In this document: in pieces, positions 25,989 through 35,746 of the stretch
Position numbering within the stretch: position 1 is the stretch's first letter
Layout: each line of letters begins with the position of its first letter
NCBI GenBank assembly: GCA_902489255.1
Contig: CABTZF010000002.1
Span: 1 to 64,000 of the forward strand
DNA length: 64,000 nucleotides
Direction of reading: 5' to 3'
Source: an uncultured Peptoniphilus sp.
GTDB taxonomy: Bacteria > Bacillota > Clostridia > Tissierellales > Peptoniphilaceae
Made by a program: the position numbers and the translations under genes
The notes under the pieces: model-generated
Database searches by the model: none
What the model was told of the DNA's origin: nothing
Seen by the model: only the letters and a program-made list of their open reading frames with translations

Positions 25989-26047
25989 ACAAAACTTTTC
26001 ACAATATCATTAAATATTTTAATAACATATACTTATGCTTAAAAGTC

Positions 26048-28003
26048 TTATAAAGAATATGATTTATATATTATATATAGGGCATCTTCTAAAGTTATTT
26101 CTGATTCAGGGTTGGGCTCTTGGTCAAACAAATGAAATCCCTTAGCTAATATATAGTATTTTTCGTAGTCTTTTAAATCCTTTTGATTTTTGAATAAGTC
26201 ATTTCTAAAAATATTATCAGCTTTTAAAAGTTCTCTGGAGATCGAATCATCTATAGCTAACCTGATAAGTTCTTTTTCCTTAATAGTCTTTTTCAAATCT
26301 TCTCTTTTGATTTTATAATTACTTAAAATATAGTCATCTATATAATCAGGATTTCTGAAATAAGAAGTTAGGTTTATATAATCTTCATAGGTTATTGGAG
26401 CTCTAAGTTTTCTATTTACAAGACCTACACTCATATCTTTTAAGTTGTCTAATATCTCTTTATGCTTAGCCTTATCAATATCAGGATAATGAATTTGCTC
26501 CTTATAATCTATAATATCTCCATAGGGACTTACAATTAATCCGTCTTCATTAACTGTAGGATTTTCTCCTGACTTTGTTGTATATACAAGCTTTACTCCT
26601 GTTGGGAATAAAACATATTCTTTCCTAAAACAAGGTGATGAATAAAATATATTTTCAGCTTGTTCTTTTGTAAGTTTAAAAGGACCGTCAGGAAATTTCA
26701 CAGAATTTTTTGTATAGTTAAAAAATTCAATTTTCTTGGTTTGCGGGTTAATAGAAATATTTACACCCTCATATATAATATATCTATTATTTACATATCT
26801 TGGGAAGGTAACAGAATTTTTATCAACAATTCCCTTATTAAGAAATATACTTGAATCCTTTAAATATTTTTTTGTGAAATTTGTTGCTATACTTAAGGCT
26901 TCTTTTTCATCTAAAATTTTATTTGTTTTCTTTTTATCAAGAATATAAGTTGAATAAGATATAAGATTTAGATTTGTTGCATCAAGTTCCAAATTAGATT
27001 CATTTTTTTCACCGGTTGTCTTTATGAAGTAGAAGTAGTTTTCGCCATTTGAACGCAAAACTGCTTTATCAAGCTTGGAATTTTTCGGGAAAATTTCTTT
27101 GGCTATTTTTAATGCTTCATCTTTTGACTTTAAATTTTTAATATTATCTAAAGTTTTGATTTCAACATCTGTTAAAGCTGCACCACTATCCGCTTCCTTA
27201 GCTTCTTCAGTCTTATACAAATTATTTTGTATATCATCTTCTTTAACAAATGTTCCATCTGCTGCATAAATTGCCTTAAAATTAGGAATTGTTATTAAAT
27301 TACTTACATTTTTGTTATTTACTAAATACGCTTCTTCAAAAGCTTGTGATTTTTTTGAGATTTCTTTTGCCTTATCAAGACCTATATCTTTAGAAAATTT
27401 AAAGTCTTCATCTTTTAGAAATGTCAAGATGAAATTATAACCACGAACCTTAGAAAATTCTGTAACTTCATTTTTGTTAAAAGAATACAAAACGCTAACA
27501 GTATCTTCCGGGAAAGGGATATCGTTGTAAAACCTGGTGTACTCAAAACTTATTTCTGACAGGTTACGTTCAAGCATTACATTTTCAAGTTTATATTTAT
27601 TAAAAAAATTTTTATCAATGGTCTTTAATAAATTTTCCACAGATTCCTTTGCTTTATTTCTATCTATGGAGAAAGATATATTCTTATTAAAATCATCTTT
27701 TTCATTTGAATATTTTGAATAATTAAGAATTTCCCCATCGGATGAAGTTTCTATATTTATACTTCCAAGTTTTTCATCAGACCAGGCATAGGTATAATAT
27801 ACTTTGCCCTTGGCCCTTTCTGATAAGAATTTAATATTATCATAATTTTCATATTGGTTTTCTGAAATATTAAATTCACTATATTCTTTGTCTATACCAA
27901 AGATTTCTTTTAGTCTTAAAATATCTTTTCTATTATTCTCCTGTGCTGATACTGAGCTCAGGCTGAGAATAAGGATAATAAATATACTTATTAATTTTTT
28001 CAT
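26048..28003 (-). CDS. exported YcdB/YcdC-domain protein
   Basis: A 651-residue secreted protein. A clear signal peptide (MKKLISIFIILILSLSSVSA) is followed by repeated modules that resemble the YcdB/YcdC domain, a PepSY-like extracytoplasmic fold (for example DKAKEISKKSQAFEEAYLV and KDEALKIAKEIFPKN). The C-terminal 25 residues (ITLEDALYIIYKSY) resemble part of an S-layer-homology helix, but no full SLH repeat is present. AGAGGTTT precedes the ATG. Such proteins are common in anaerobic Firmicutes and their role is not established; a wall-associated or protease-modulating role is a guess. Confidence 0.75.
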   Translation of the reverse strand: MKKLISIFIILILSLSSVSAQENNRKDILRLKEIFGIDKEYSEFNISENQYENYDNIKFLSERAKGKVYYTYAWSDEKLGSINIETSSDGEILNYSKYSNEKDDFNKNISFSIDRNKAKESVENLLKTIDKNFFNKYKLENVMLERNLSEISFEYTRFYNDIPFPEDTVSVLYSFNKNEVTEFSKVRGYNFILTFLKDEDFKFSKDIGLDKAKEISKKSQAFEEAYLVNNKNVSNLITIPNFKAIYAADGTFVKEDDIQNNLYKTEEAKEADSGAALTDVEIKTLDNIKNLKSKDEALKIAKEIFPKNSKLDKAVLRSNGENYFYFIKTTGEKNESNLELDATNLNLISYSTYILDKKKTNKILDEKEALSIATNFTKKYLKDSSIFLNKGIVDKNSVTFPRYVNNRYIIYEGVNISINPQTKKIEFFNYTKNSVKFPDGPFKLTKEQAENIFYSSPCFRKEYVLFPTGVKLVYTTKSGENPTVNEDGLIVSPYGDIIDYKEQIHYPDIDKAKHKEILDNLKDMSVGLVNRKLRAPITYEDYINLTSYFRNPDYIDDYILSNYKIKREDLKKTIKEKELIRLAIDDSISRELLKADNIFRNDLFKNQKDLKDYEKYYILAKGFHLFDQEPNPESEITLEDALYIIYKSYSL

Positions 28004-28050
28004 GGTAAACCTCTTTTCTTTATTTTATTAATCTGTAAAAGTTCTATCTT

Positions 28051-28080
28051 TAATAAAAAAGGGCATAAGAATATTGCCCT
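28051..28080 (-). terminator. terminator of the DUF1858 gene
   Basis: AGGGCA/TGCCCT stem (28060-28065 with 28075-28080) with T6 on the minus strand, 15 bp beyond the stop of the DUF1858 gene. Confidence 0.7.
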
Positions 28081-28094
28081 AAATATTATTATAA

Positions 28095-28307
28095 TTAAAT
28101 ATCTTCTGTTGTTTTGCCTTCTTCAGAATTTAAGGCATTTAAAATCATATTAGGATCAATTCCGTGAACCATAGCAGCTTCTTCAAGAGTTTCCATTTGA
28201 GAAGCCGGACACATTATGCAGCCCATGCCAAAACTCATTAGCGTTCCTATTGATTGCGGTTTTTCAGAAAGAATTTCTCCAATTAACATATCTTTAGTTA
28301 TTTTCAT
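28095..28307 (-). CDS. DUF1858 domain redox protein (hybrid-cluster-associated type)
   Basis: A 70-residue protein of the DUF1858 family, also described as the hybrid-cluster-protein-associated redox disulfide domain. The FGMGCIMC segment gives a CxxC (Cys30, Cys33), followed by ETLEEAAMVHGID, typical of the family. Found in anaerobes, sometimes fused to other redox proteins and here alone. AGGTGTTAGA precedes the ATG. A thiol-redox or iron-sulfur role is likely, but the partner is unknown. Confidence 0.9.
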   Translation of the reverse strand: MKITKDMLIGEILSEKPQSIGTLMSFGMGCIMCPASQMETLEEAAMVHGIDPNMILNALNSEEGKTTEDI

Positions 28308-28357
28308 TCTAACACCTCCATATTCTACTAAAATAATTATACCCAGAATTTTCTAAA

Positions 28358-29275
28358 TCACTTATAGTTTATTTCTGATAATTTTCTAAAGTTATTTACC
28401 GTCTCTTCACCTTCATAATAGCCCATTTGCACTTTGAAGGGTGCTTGAGCATCAAAATCGAATTTTTTCAAATATTCTTTAAGGTCAAATTCACCTGTAT
28501 ATGAGAAAAATTCTTTTTTTTCATTTTGCTCTAAGCAGATTACAGGTGAGTAATTTATTTTACCCTTATATTTTTTCATAAGAGGCTTCACAGTAACCAA
28601 AGCCTTTTCTTGATTGTATTCTTCACCTGCCGATAATTGGCCCTGTTCTTTTGTAAGCACAACCAAATTATCCATTTGGTCAAAAAATTGGACAATTGAA
28701 AGTTTTGGATTTTCTTGTATATTAAAAAATTTGCTATTTTTAATTTTAGCTGATAAGTCTATAATCTTAACTTCTTCTTGATTATTCATTAGAGACAAGG
28801 GTTCTAATTTATCAGATTTTACAATTACAGTATTTGATTCTTTATCAAAACTTACATAAAAACCTATTACTCTTCCCAGTTCACGTAAGGAGAAATAATT
28901 ATAACCATCTACAGAATATGAATTAAAAGAAATTTCTTCACCGTCAACTAAAATTTTTTGGCTGCTAGGTTTTGGATCGGAATTACTATCTTTAAGTTCT
29001 TGTAAATCATCTTTAGTTTTTGTGTAATTACCTTCTCTGGAAATTTCGATTATATTTTTATTTTCAATATAATTTACTGAAAAGCTGGCATCTGTATTTG
29101 CCAATAAACTTGCCAGGTCACGAAGTTTGAAATAATTATTATTTTTAATAATATAGCCTTTAACGGAAGTTTCTTTGCCGTCAAAAATTAAATTTTGTCC
29201 GGAAACTTTTGTCATGGCATTGACAGAACTTAGTAAAATAAGTGCTGTTGATAAAACAGGTAAAAATTTTTTCAT
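28358..29275 (-). CDS. secreted stalk-domain (copper amine oxidase N-like) protein
   Basis: A 305-residue secreted protein with a signal peptide (MKKFLPVLSTALILLSSVNA) and two tandem modules of the copper amine oxidase N-terminal (stalk) type: residues about 26-85 with YFKLRDLASLL and about 110-155 with YFSLRELGRVIG. No catalytic amine oxidase domain follows; the C-terminal half (about 160-305) is not recognised. I chose ATG 29275 because GGAGGTG lies 4-5 nt before it; the ATG at 29287 overlaps that site. It is divergent from metK. These modules usually bind wall or carbohydrate components, so a surface role is likely. Confidence 0.8.
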   Translation of the reverse strand: MKKFLPVLSTALILLSSVNAMTKVSGQNLIFDGKETSVKGYIIKNNNYFKLRDLASLLANTDASFSVNYIENKNIIEISREGNYTKTKDDLQELKDSNSDPKPSSQKILVDGEEISFNSYSVDGYNYFSLRELGRVIGFYVSFDKESNTVIVKSDKLEPLSLMNNQEEVKIIDLSAKIKNSKFFNIQENPKLSIVQFFDQMDNLVVLTKEQGQLSAGEEYNQEKALVTVKPLMKKYKGKINYSPVICLEQNEKKEFFSYTGEFDLKEYLKKFDFDAQAPFKVQMGYYEGEETVNNFRKLSEINYK

Positions 29276-29374
29276 AGGCACCTCCATTAAGAATTATACT
29301 ATATTATGTTGTAAGGGTAAAGTTAAGGCAAATAGTAAAAAAGCAAATAAATTGAAAAGCTGGTATAAAATAAA

Positions 29375-29403
29375 TTGACTTGCCTATATATAAGTGATAA
29401 GAT
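29375..29403 (+). promoter_or_regulatory. promoter of the metK riboswitch leader
   Basis: TTGACT (29375-29380), 17 bp, TAAGAT (29398-29403). The RNA would begin right at the riboswitch P1 stem. Confidence 0.65.
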
Positions 29404-29407
29404 TAAT

Positions 29408-29537
29408 TCACCTTATTGAGAGCGGCGGAGTGAATGGGCACTATGAAACCCGGCAACCTAGTTGGTGCTAAATCCCACAGAGTTTTTCTGAAAGATGAGG
29501 GTATAAATAGCCTCTCTTCTAGAGAGGATTTTTTTAT
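29408..29537 (+). promoter_or_regulatory. SAM-I (S-box) riboswitch of metK
   Basis: The core sequences GAGAGCGGCGGAG, ATGGGC, ATGAAACCCGGCAACC, GGTGCTAAATCC and the closing GAAAGATGAGGG are S-box hallmarks, with P1 formed by CCTTAT (29411-29416) and ATGAGG (29495-29500). The expression platform is an intrinsic terminator CCTCTCT/AGAGAGG (29511-29527) with T7. The P1 3' strand GATGAGGG can pair with CCTCTCTTC as antiterminator. SAM binding should switch metK off. Confidence 0.95.
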
Positions 29538-29548
29538 AGGAGGAACAA

Positions 29549-30733
29549 ATGAAAAAATGGATTTTTACTTCAGAATCAGTAACTGAAGGGCATCCGGACA
29601 AAGTTTGCGATCAAATTTCAGATGCAGTTGTAGATGCAATTTTAAAAGATGATAAAAATGCGAGGGTAGCTTGTGAAACCTTGGCAACAACAGGGCTTAT
29701 ATTAATTACAGGTGAAATAACTACAGAAACCTATGTGGATTTTACAAAATTAGCAAGAGAAGTTTTAGAAGACATAGGTTATAACAGGGCAAAATTTGGT
29801 TTTGATGCAACAACTTGTGCGGTTTTATCAGCCATTAAAGACCAATCCGGTGATATAGCAATGGGTGTTGATAGGTTTAAAAATTTAGATTTTAATGATG
29901 AAGATGGATTTGATGCTTTAGGAGCCGGGGATCAAGGTATGATGTTCGGATATGCATGTAGAGAAACAGATGAATATATGCCCCTACCAATTTCTTTAGC
30001 CCATAAGCTATCAAGACAGCTATCAAAAGTTAGAAAAAATAATACTTTAGATTATTTAAGACCTGACGGTAAAAGCCAAGTTAGCGTTGAATATCATAAT
30101 GGAGTTGCTAAGAGGATTGAAAATATAGTTATATCAGCTCAACATTCTCCTGAAGTATCTATTGAAGACTTAAGAAAAGATATAAAAAAAGAAATAATTG
30201 ATAAAATTGTTCCCGTTGAATTAATTGATGACAAAACATCAATTTATATTAATCCTACCGGACGATTTGTAATTGGTGGACCAATGGGAGATGCAGGTTT
30301 AACAGGACGAAAAATAATTGTTGATACTTATGGAGGATATGCAAGGCATGGCGGAGGAGCTTTTTCAGGTAAGGATCCGACAAAAGTTGATAGGTCTGCT
30401 GCATATTATGCAAGATATATAGCAAAAAATTTAGTAGCCGCAGGAGTTTGTGACAAAGTAGAAATTGGACTTGCCTATGCTATTGGAGTTGCCAGTCCCA
30501 CTTCAATTTATGTTGAAACATTTGGCACAGGTAAAATTCCTGATAACGAAATAGAGAAACTTGTAAAGAAACATTTTGATCCTAGACCGGCTGCAATAAT
30601 TAAAAATTTAGATTTATTAAGACCAATTTATCGACAAGTTGCAACTTATGGTCATTTTGGAAGAAATGATTTGGATTTATCTTGGGAAAAATTGGACAAG
30701 GTAGACGAAATAAAGAATAGTATTAATTTATAA
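29549..30733 (+). CDS. metK: S-adenosylmethionine synthetase
   Basis: A 394-residue cytosolic enzyme that makes SAM from methionine and ATP. The family motifs [13 protein letters not shown] near the N-terminus, [12 protein letters not shown] in the middle and [18 protein letters not shown] in the C-terminal third are all present, with normal length. ATAGGAGG precedes the ATG. It is controlled by the SAM-I riboswitch upstream. Its stop overlaps the CPBP gene start by one base. Confidence 0.97.
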   Translation: MKKWIFTSESVTEGHPDKVCDQISDAVVDAILKDDKNARVACETLATTGLILITGEITTETYVDFTKLAREVLEDIGYNRAKFGFDATTCAVLSAIKDQSGDIAMGVDRFKNLDFNDEDGFDALGAGDQGMMFGYACRETDEYMPLPISLAHKLSRQLSKVRKNNTLDYLRPDGKSQVSVEYHNGVAKRIENIVISAQHSPEVSIEDLRKDIKKEIIDKIVPVELIDDKTSIYINPTGRFVIGGPMGDAGLTGRKIIVDTYGGYARHGGGAFSGKDPTKVDRSAAYYARYIAKNLVAAGVCDKVEIGLAYAIGVASPTSIYVETFGTGKIPDNEIEKLVKKHFDPRPAAIIKNLDLLRPIYRQVATYGHFGRNDLDLSWEKLDKVDEIKNSINL

Positions 30734-31422
30734 TGAAAAATAAGAGAACTTATCCCAAAATAAACGCTCCTTCTTGGAAATGGATACTAGGAATATGTGC
30801 TTGCTATCTATCATTATTAATAGCTTCATTAATAATTGAGTTATTAAAAATAGATGATATGATAATTCAGGGAATTATCCTAAGTTTTTTTGCATGCTCA
30901 GGGGCTCTTATAATAGATAAAAATATCTTAAAAAAGTTATTTTTATTTCCAAATTTTAGGGATATAAAATTAACTTTTTTAGGCCTATTAATAGCTGTAT
31001 TATTTATTTTTATAGCAGCAATTACAGCAAGTGCATTAAATATAGGTGGGAATGTAAATCCTATATTCGGACTTATAGATAAATCAAATATAGGGAAAAT
31101 TATTATTTCATCAGCCATTCAATTTATTGGAGAAGAAATAATGTTTGTTTTGCCATTTCTTTTTATTATTAATAAATGTACAAAAATTAATATGAAATGG
31201 AGAGCCTTCTTAGCTACGATATTTTCATCTTTATTGTTTGGTGCCTTACACATACCAACATATCAATTTAACATAGGTCAGGCTTTGGTTTTAATAGGAA
31301 TAATAAGAACAGGCATTACCATATCATATATATTTACAAAAAATTTGACAGTTAGTTATTTGGTACATTCTTTATATGATTGGATAATAATATTATCAGC
31401 CTTTCAATTCAATCTAATATAA
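30733..31422 (+). CDS. CPBP family membrane protein (Abi/CaaX protease-like)
   Basis: A 229-residue integral membrane protein with about six hydrophobic helices and the CPBP (CAAX prenyl protease/bacteriocin-processing) core. The EE pair is Glu134-Glu135, but the Arg normally four residues after the second Glu (EExxxR) is Val139. The second motif FGALH (Phe169, His173) and the third HSLYD (His212) are present. Translation is coupled to metK through a one-base TAATG overlap, which ties expression to the SAM riboswitch. Some family members process bacteriocins or confer immunity; no such cluster is nearby. Confidence 0.85.
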   Translation: MKNKRTYPKINAPSWKWILGICACYLSLLIASLIIELLKIDDMIIQGIILSFFACSGALIIDKNILKKLFLFPNFRDIKLTFLGLLIAVLFIFIAAITASALNIGGNVNPIFGLIDKSNIGKIIISSAIQFIGEEIMFVLPFLFIINKCTKINMKWRAFLATIFSSLLFGALHIPTYQFNIGQALVLIGIIRTGITISYIFTKNLTVSYLVHSLYDWIIILSAFQFNLI

Positions 31423-31428
31423 AAAAAA

Positions 31429-31455
31429 TAGACGGAAAATCCGTCTACTTTTTTA
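31429..31455 (+). terminator. terminator of metK-CPBP
   Basis: A perfect 8-bp stem TAGACGGA/TCCGTCTA with AAA loop and T6. Confidence 0.88.
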
Positions 31456-31463
31456 TTTGTAAG

Positions 31464-31487
31464 AAAAAAACCGAGACGCTATCTCGG
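31464..31487 (-). terminator. minus-strand terminator without a clear cognate gene
   Basis: CCGAG/CTCGG stem (31471-31475 with 31483-31487) followed on the minus strand by T7 (complement of 31464-31470). It faces leftward, so transcription from the gap to the right is implied. Confidence 0.6.
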
Positions 31488-31489
31488 CA

Positions 31490-31950
31490 ATAAAAGGAGA
31501 TTAATTAAAGTATATTAAATAATCTAATAATATATTAGCATAGTAAACAAACTAAAGCAAGTTTATTTTTGAAAATTATTAAAATCTTTTATTAGAAAAT
31601 TGAAATTTTCTAGCTTAAAGGGACAATAAAACAATTTAGTTGTTGATATATTATTGCCATCCAAATAACCCGGAAGAAATAAGAAGTAAGGAAAAATATT
31701 AGAGTCTAATAAAAAAATTCCTAACAAAAGGAAAATCTCTATAAGCTTACAATGAAAATCACTATATAAAAATAATGAATTGGATGAAGAATTAGTGAAC
31801 AATCTGCCAAGAAAAATCTTAAAATTCCAATCTCGATAGAGGTTATTGGAGAAGAACTCAATAATTTAGGGTTAATGGATACTTTTGGAAAATTAGTTCA
31901 ATTTTATATTCAATTTAGATAATAAAAATTTAAAAAACTTAAATTTAATC
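31490..31950. other. gap with possible gene remnants on both strands
   Basis: About 460 bp without an intact recognisable gene. On the minus strand a frame is open from about 31866 to its stop at 31563 and ends in plausible protein (ISTTKLFYCPFKLENF), just upstream of a minus-strand terminator, but it has no good start or ribosome-binding site. On the plus strand a short stretch ending at 31921 also reads like protein (IPISIEVIGEELNNLGLMD). Either could be a degraded gene or a chance frame in AT-rich DNA. Confidence 0.3.
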
Positions 31951-31952
31951 TA

Positions 31953-31981
31953 TTGTATTAGGTAAAAAGATGTTGTATAAT
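31953..31981 (+). promoter_or_regulatory. promoter of the dnaJ-like/clpB operon
   Basis: TTGTAT (31953-31958), 17 bp, TATAAT (31976-31981), directly before the predicted CtsR operator. Confidence 0.7.
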
Positions 31982-31986
31982 ATAAA

Positions 31987-32003
31987 TGTCAAAGATAGTC
32001 AAA
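31987..32003 (+). promoter_or_regulatory. predicted CtsR operator
   Basis: Two heptads, TGTCAAA (31987-31993) and AGTCAAA (31997-32003), are separated by GAT. This fits the CtsR consensus of tandem (A/G)GTCAAA heptads spaced by NAN, with one first-base deviation. The site lies at the expected transcription start, where a repressor would block initiation, upstream of heat-shock genes. Confidence 0.7.
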
Positions 32004-32029
32004 CTATTTTTTCCAGGAGGTGAATTACT

Positions 32030-32962
32030 ATGGAGTACAAAGATTATTATAAAATACTTGGAGTTGATAAAAATTCAAGCTCTAAAGAAATAAAAAGTGC
32101 ATATAGAAAGCTTGCAAAAAAATATCATCCTGACTTAAATGGGGGAGATGCAAAAGCTCAAGAAAAGTTTAAAGAGATAAATGAAGCTTATGAAGTTTTA
32201 TCTGACAAGGATAAAAAAGCAAAATATGATGCTTTTGGCTCTAGTTATGATTTTAGCGGAGGTTATAATTTTGATCCAAGTGCTTATGGTTACACTTATA
32301 CAACCGGAGGTTCCTCCGAAGACTTTTCTGACTTTTTTGATATGATATTCGGAAGCAGAGCTAGTCAAAAAAGTTCAAAAAAAGGCTCAAAATTTTCATT
32401 TAATATAGATGATTTATTTTCTTCAGCCAGAACCGGTCAAAATTCTTATGGAACAGGCAGTTCAAGAGCCCCAAAGTATGAATCAGAACTTTCAATTTCA
32501 ATTGCTGATGCCTATAAGGGTACTGTAAAAAAAGTAGGGCTTTCAATCAATGGAATTCAAAAAGAAATTGATGTGAAAATTCCGTCAGGAATCAGTCGCG
32601 GGAAAAAGATAAAAGTTAATGGTTCAAAATTCGGCTTGACGGGAGATATACTTTTTAAAATAAATATTAGCAATGAAAACAATTTAAGATTAGACGGGTT
32701 GGATTTGTATAGAAAAATTGAAGTCAGCCCTTGGACAGCTGCCTTAGGAGGTCAGTTAACGGTAGACAGTTTTGAAGGAAAAATAAAACTGAAAATTCCA
32801 CAAAATATGGATCCAAATAAAAAATTGAGGATTCCAAAAAAGGGATTTAAAGATATGAAAAATAATGTTGGGGATTTATTTATTGAGTTTGTTCTTGTAA
32901 ATCCCAAATATTTAAGTAAAGAACAATTAGACTTATATAAAAAGTTAAAAGAAATTAGCTAG
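32030..32962 (+). CDS. J-domain co-chaperone, CbpA-like (DnaJ type II)
   Basis: A 310-residue Hsp40. The J domain (1-70) has the HPD motif at 33-35 that stimulates DnaK ATPase. A Gly/Ser/Phe-rich linker (about 73-145) follows, then the two beta-sandwich substrate domains (from about 150) typical of DnaJ C-termini. The four CxxCxGxG zinc repeats of true DnaJ are absent, so this is the CbpA/DjlA-like class. CAGGAGGTG precedes the ATG. clpB follows after 10 bp. Joint control by CtsR is predicted, and the protein could hand aggregates to the ClpB-DnaK disaggregase. Confidence 0.92.
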   Translation: MEYKDYYKILGVDKNSSSKEIKSAYRKLAKKYHPDLNGGDAKAQEKFKEINEAYEVLSDKDKKAKYDAFGSSYDFSGGYNFDPSAYGYTYTTGGSSEDFSDFFDMIFGSRASQKSSKKGSKFSFNIDDLFSSARTGQNSYGTGSSRAPKYESELSISIADAYKGTVKKVGLSINGIQKEIDVKIPSGISRGKKIKVNGSKFGLTGDILFKINISNENNLRLDGLDLYRKIEVSPWTAALGGQLTVDSFEGKIKLKIPQNMDPNKKLRIPKKGFKDMKNNVGDLFIEFVLVNPKYLSKEQLDLYKKLKEIS

Positions 32963-32972
32963 GAGGGATATT

Positions 32973-35552
32973 ATGAATTTTGAAAAATACACACAAAAAT
33001 CTTTGGCAGCAGTGCAAGGTGCGACTGAAATTGCAAAAGAATACGGAAATCCTCAAGTTAAAGAAATTCACTTAAATTATGCTCTTTTAAATGATAAAGA
33101 TGGACTTATTCCAAGAGTTTTATCTTTGATGGATGTAGATACCCATATCTTTAAAGCAGATGTTTTACGTGTAATAGAAAGACTCCCACGTCAAAGCGGG
33201 GGTTCTTTAACCGCTGATGAAAGTTACACAAAAGTTCTTGCGGATGCTGAAAAAAACATGACTAAGTTTGGGGATGATTATTTATCCGTTGAACATATTT
33301 ATATGGCTATTTTAAGTATGAAAGGAACAGATTCATCAAAAATATTTGCTAGATATGGAATAAATAAGGATGCTTTTTTAATTGCTTTACAAAAGGTAAG
33401 AGGAAATCAAAACGTTAGAACAGATAATCCTGAAGGAACCTATGATTCTTTAAAAAAATATGGCAGAGATTTAACAAAAGAAGCTAAAGACGGTAAAATG
33501 GATCCTGTAATTGGACGTGATGAAGAAGTTAGAAATGTTATAAGAATTTTATCCCGTAGAACAAAAAATAATCCTTGCCTTATAGGCCCTCCGGGAGTTG
33601 GTAAAACTGCAATTGTTGAAGGTCTTGCACAAAGAATAATAAATGAAGATGTGCCTGAAGGCTTAAAAGGAAAAACAGTTTTTTCTCTTGATATGGGCGC
33701 ATTGGTAGCTGGTGCCAAATATAGGGGAGAGTTCGAAGAAAGATTAAAAGCTGTGCTTTCTGAAGTGGAAAAATCAGAGGGAAATATACTTTTATTCATT
33801 GATGAAATTCATAATATAGTTGGTGCTGGTAAAACAGACGGAGCGATGGATGCTTCAAATCTTTTAAAACCAATGCTTGCAAGAGGAGAACTTCACGCAA
33901 TTGGTGCAACTACTCTTGATGAATACAGGAAATATATTGAAAAGGATCCTGCTCTTGAAAGAAGATTTCAAAAAGTTTTAGTTGATGAACCTACTGTTGA
34001 AGATACAATATCTATATTAAGGGGTTTGAAATCAAAATATGAAATTTTCCACGGCATAAGAATTTCTGATTCAGCAGTTATAGCTGCTGCAACCCTATCA
34101 AATAGATATATAACAGACAGATTTTTACCTGATAAGGCAATTGATTTAATGGATGAATCCTGTGCAATGCTAAGAACGGAAATTGACTCTATGCCTACAG
34201 AAATTGATGATGTGAGGAGAAAAATCTTACAACTTGAAATTGAAAGGGAAGCTTTAAAAAAGGAAAAAGACGATGCTTCAAAGAAAAGATTGGAAAATTT
34301 AGAAAGGGATCTTGCTGAAGAAAAATCTGAATTTGATAGATTAAAATCAAAATGGGAAGCAGAAAAAAAAGAAATTGATAAGGAAAAAGCTGTAAAAGAA
34401 AAAATTGAAAATGTAAATCATCAAATTGAAGAAGCACAAAGGTCCTATAATTTAGAAAAACTTTCTGAACTTAGATATGGAACTCTTCCTAAATTAGAAG
34501 AAGAGTTAAAAGAACTTCAAACTAACAAAAAAGATGATACCATGGTTAAAGAAGAAGTTACTGAAGATGAAATTGCCTATGTAGTTTCAAGATGGACTGG
34601 CATTCCTGTAGAAAAGTTGAATCAAAGTCAAAGGGATAAACTTTTAGATTTAGGAAATATTCTTCACAAAAGAGTTATAGGTCAAGACGAAGCTGTTCAA
34701 GTTGTTACAGATGCAGTTATTCGTGCAAGAGCAGGCTTAAAAGCTGAAAATAGGCCTATAGGGTCCTTTATATTTTTAGGACCGACAGGAGTTGGAAAAA
34801 CTGAAACAGCAAAAGCTTTGACGGAAGCTTTATTTGATGATGAAAAAAATTTAATAAGAATTGATATGAGCGAATATATGGAAAAATTTTCAGTTTCAAG
34901 GCTTGTAGGATCACCTCCGGGATATGTAGGTTATGAAGAAGGGGGTCAATTAACAGAAGCTGTTAGAAGAAAACCCTATAGTGTAATTCTTTTTGATGAA
35001 ATTGAAAAGGCTCATCCTGATGTATTTAATATTTTACTTCAAGTCCTGGATGATGGAAGACTTACAGATAATCAAGGTAGAACTGTAGATTTCAAGAACA
35101 CAGTTATTATCATGACATCTAATATCGGAAGTCAATACTTGATAGATGGAATAGAAGAAAATGGTCAAATTTCTCAAAGTGCAAGAAATGAAGTTTATAA
35201 AGAACTAAGGACTAGCTTCAGACCGGAATTTTTAAATAGGGTTGATGAAATAGTATTATTTAAGCCCTTAGTTAAGGACCAAATCTATAAAATTATTAAA
35301 CAAACTATCAAAGATATAGAAGAAAAACTTTCTGATAGGCAAATAAAGATTGAAGTTACACAAGAAGCTTTAGAATTTATTTTAAAGGCATCTTTTGATA
35401 TAAATTATGGAGCAAGACCTGTTAAAAGATACATCAATCAAACAGTAGAAACAAAACTTTCACTACTTTTAATAAAGGGAGAAGTTACAGAAAATGATAT
35501 TGTGATTATTGATGTTAAAAATAATGAATTAGACTTAACTGTAAAAAAATAA
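32973..35552 (+). CDS. clpB: ATP-dependent disaggregase ClpB
   Basis: An 859-residue Hsp100 hexamer that extracts polypeptides from aggregates together with DnaK. It has an N-terminal substrate domain (1-145), AAA1 with Walker A GPPGVGKT near 205 and LFIDEIHN, a long coiled-coil middle domain (about 400-525) that defines ClpB rather than ClpC, and AAA2 with GPTGVGKT near 603 and LFDEIEKA. All ATPase motifs are intact and there is no ClpP-binding loop. GGAGGGATATT precedes the ATG. A strong terminator follows and then an IS200-type element. Confidence 0.97.
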   Translation: MNFEKYTQKSLAAVQGATEIAKEYGNPQVKEIHLNYALLNDKDGLIPRVLSLMDVDTHIFKADVLRVIERLPRQSGGSLTADESYTKVLADAEKNMTKFGDDYLSVEHIYMAILSMKGTDSSKIFARYGINKDAFLIALQKVRGNQNVRTDNPEGTYDSLKKYGRDLTKEAKDGKMDPVIGRDEEVRNVIRILSRRTKNNPCLIGPPGVGKTAIVEGLAQRIINEDVPEGLKGKTVFSLDMGALVAGAKYRGEFEERLKAVLSEVEKSEGNILLFIDEIHNIVGAGKTDGAMDASNLLKPMLARGELHAIGATTLDEYRKYIEKDPALERRFQKVLVDEPTVEDTISILRGLKSKYEIFHGIRISDSAVIAAATLSNRYITDRFLPDKAIDLMDESCAMLRTEIDSMPTEIDDVRRKILQLEIEREALKKEKDDASKKRLENLERDLAEEKSEFDRLKSKWEAEKKEIDKEKAVKEKIENVNHQIEEAQRSYNLEKLSELRYGTLPKLEEELKELQTNKKDDTMVKEEVTEDEIAYVVSRWTGIPVEKLNQSQRDKLLDLGNILHKRVIGQDEAVQVVTDAVIRARAGLKAENRPIGSFIFLGPTGVGKTETAKALTEALFDDEKNLIRIDMSEYMEKFSVSRLVGSPPGYVGYEEGGQLTEAVRRKPYSVILFDEIEKAHPDVFNILLQVLDDGRLTDNQGRTVDFKNTVIIMTSNIGSQYLIDGIEENGQISQSARNEVYKELRTSFRPEFLNRVDEIVLFKPLVKDQIYKIIKQTIKDIEEKLSDRQIKIEVTQEALEFILKASFDINYGARPVKRYINQTVETKLSLLLIKGEVTENDIVIIDVKNNELDLTVKK

Positions 35553-35568
35553 ATATTAAATAATAATT

Positions 35569-35610
35569 AATAGCTGTAGCAGCATAAAATGCTGGGACAG
35601 CTATTTTTTT
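35569..35610 (+). terminator. terminator of clpB
   Basis: AATAGCTGT/ACAGCTATT outer stem with an inner CAGCAT/ATGCTG helix, ending in T7. Confidence 0.9.
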
Positions 35611-35681
35611 GTACGCTTTAGCATGAATAAACCACCAGCTATGCTGGTGGTAGGAATACTAGCTTTAGCTTCAAGCAAAAA

Positions 35682-35739
35682 ACCTCCCCGTGATAAACTA
35701 TATATGTTACTGGCAGTAGCATAAATAGAAAAGGGAGGT
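35682..35739 (+). promoter_or_regulatory. RBS-sequestering stem in the tnpA leader
   Basis: CCTCCC (within 35682-35689) is complementary to GGGAGG (35733-35738), the ribosome-binding site of tnpA. Folding would hide the site, a type of control known for IS200 transposases. Confidence 0.6.
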
Positions 35740-35746
35740 ATCCTGA

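Noticed and set aside
31563..31802. 79-residue minus-strand protein as a real gene
   Set aside because: It starts at TTG without a ribosome-binding site and the frame is open further upstream without a start; kept only as a possible remnant.
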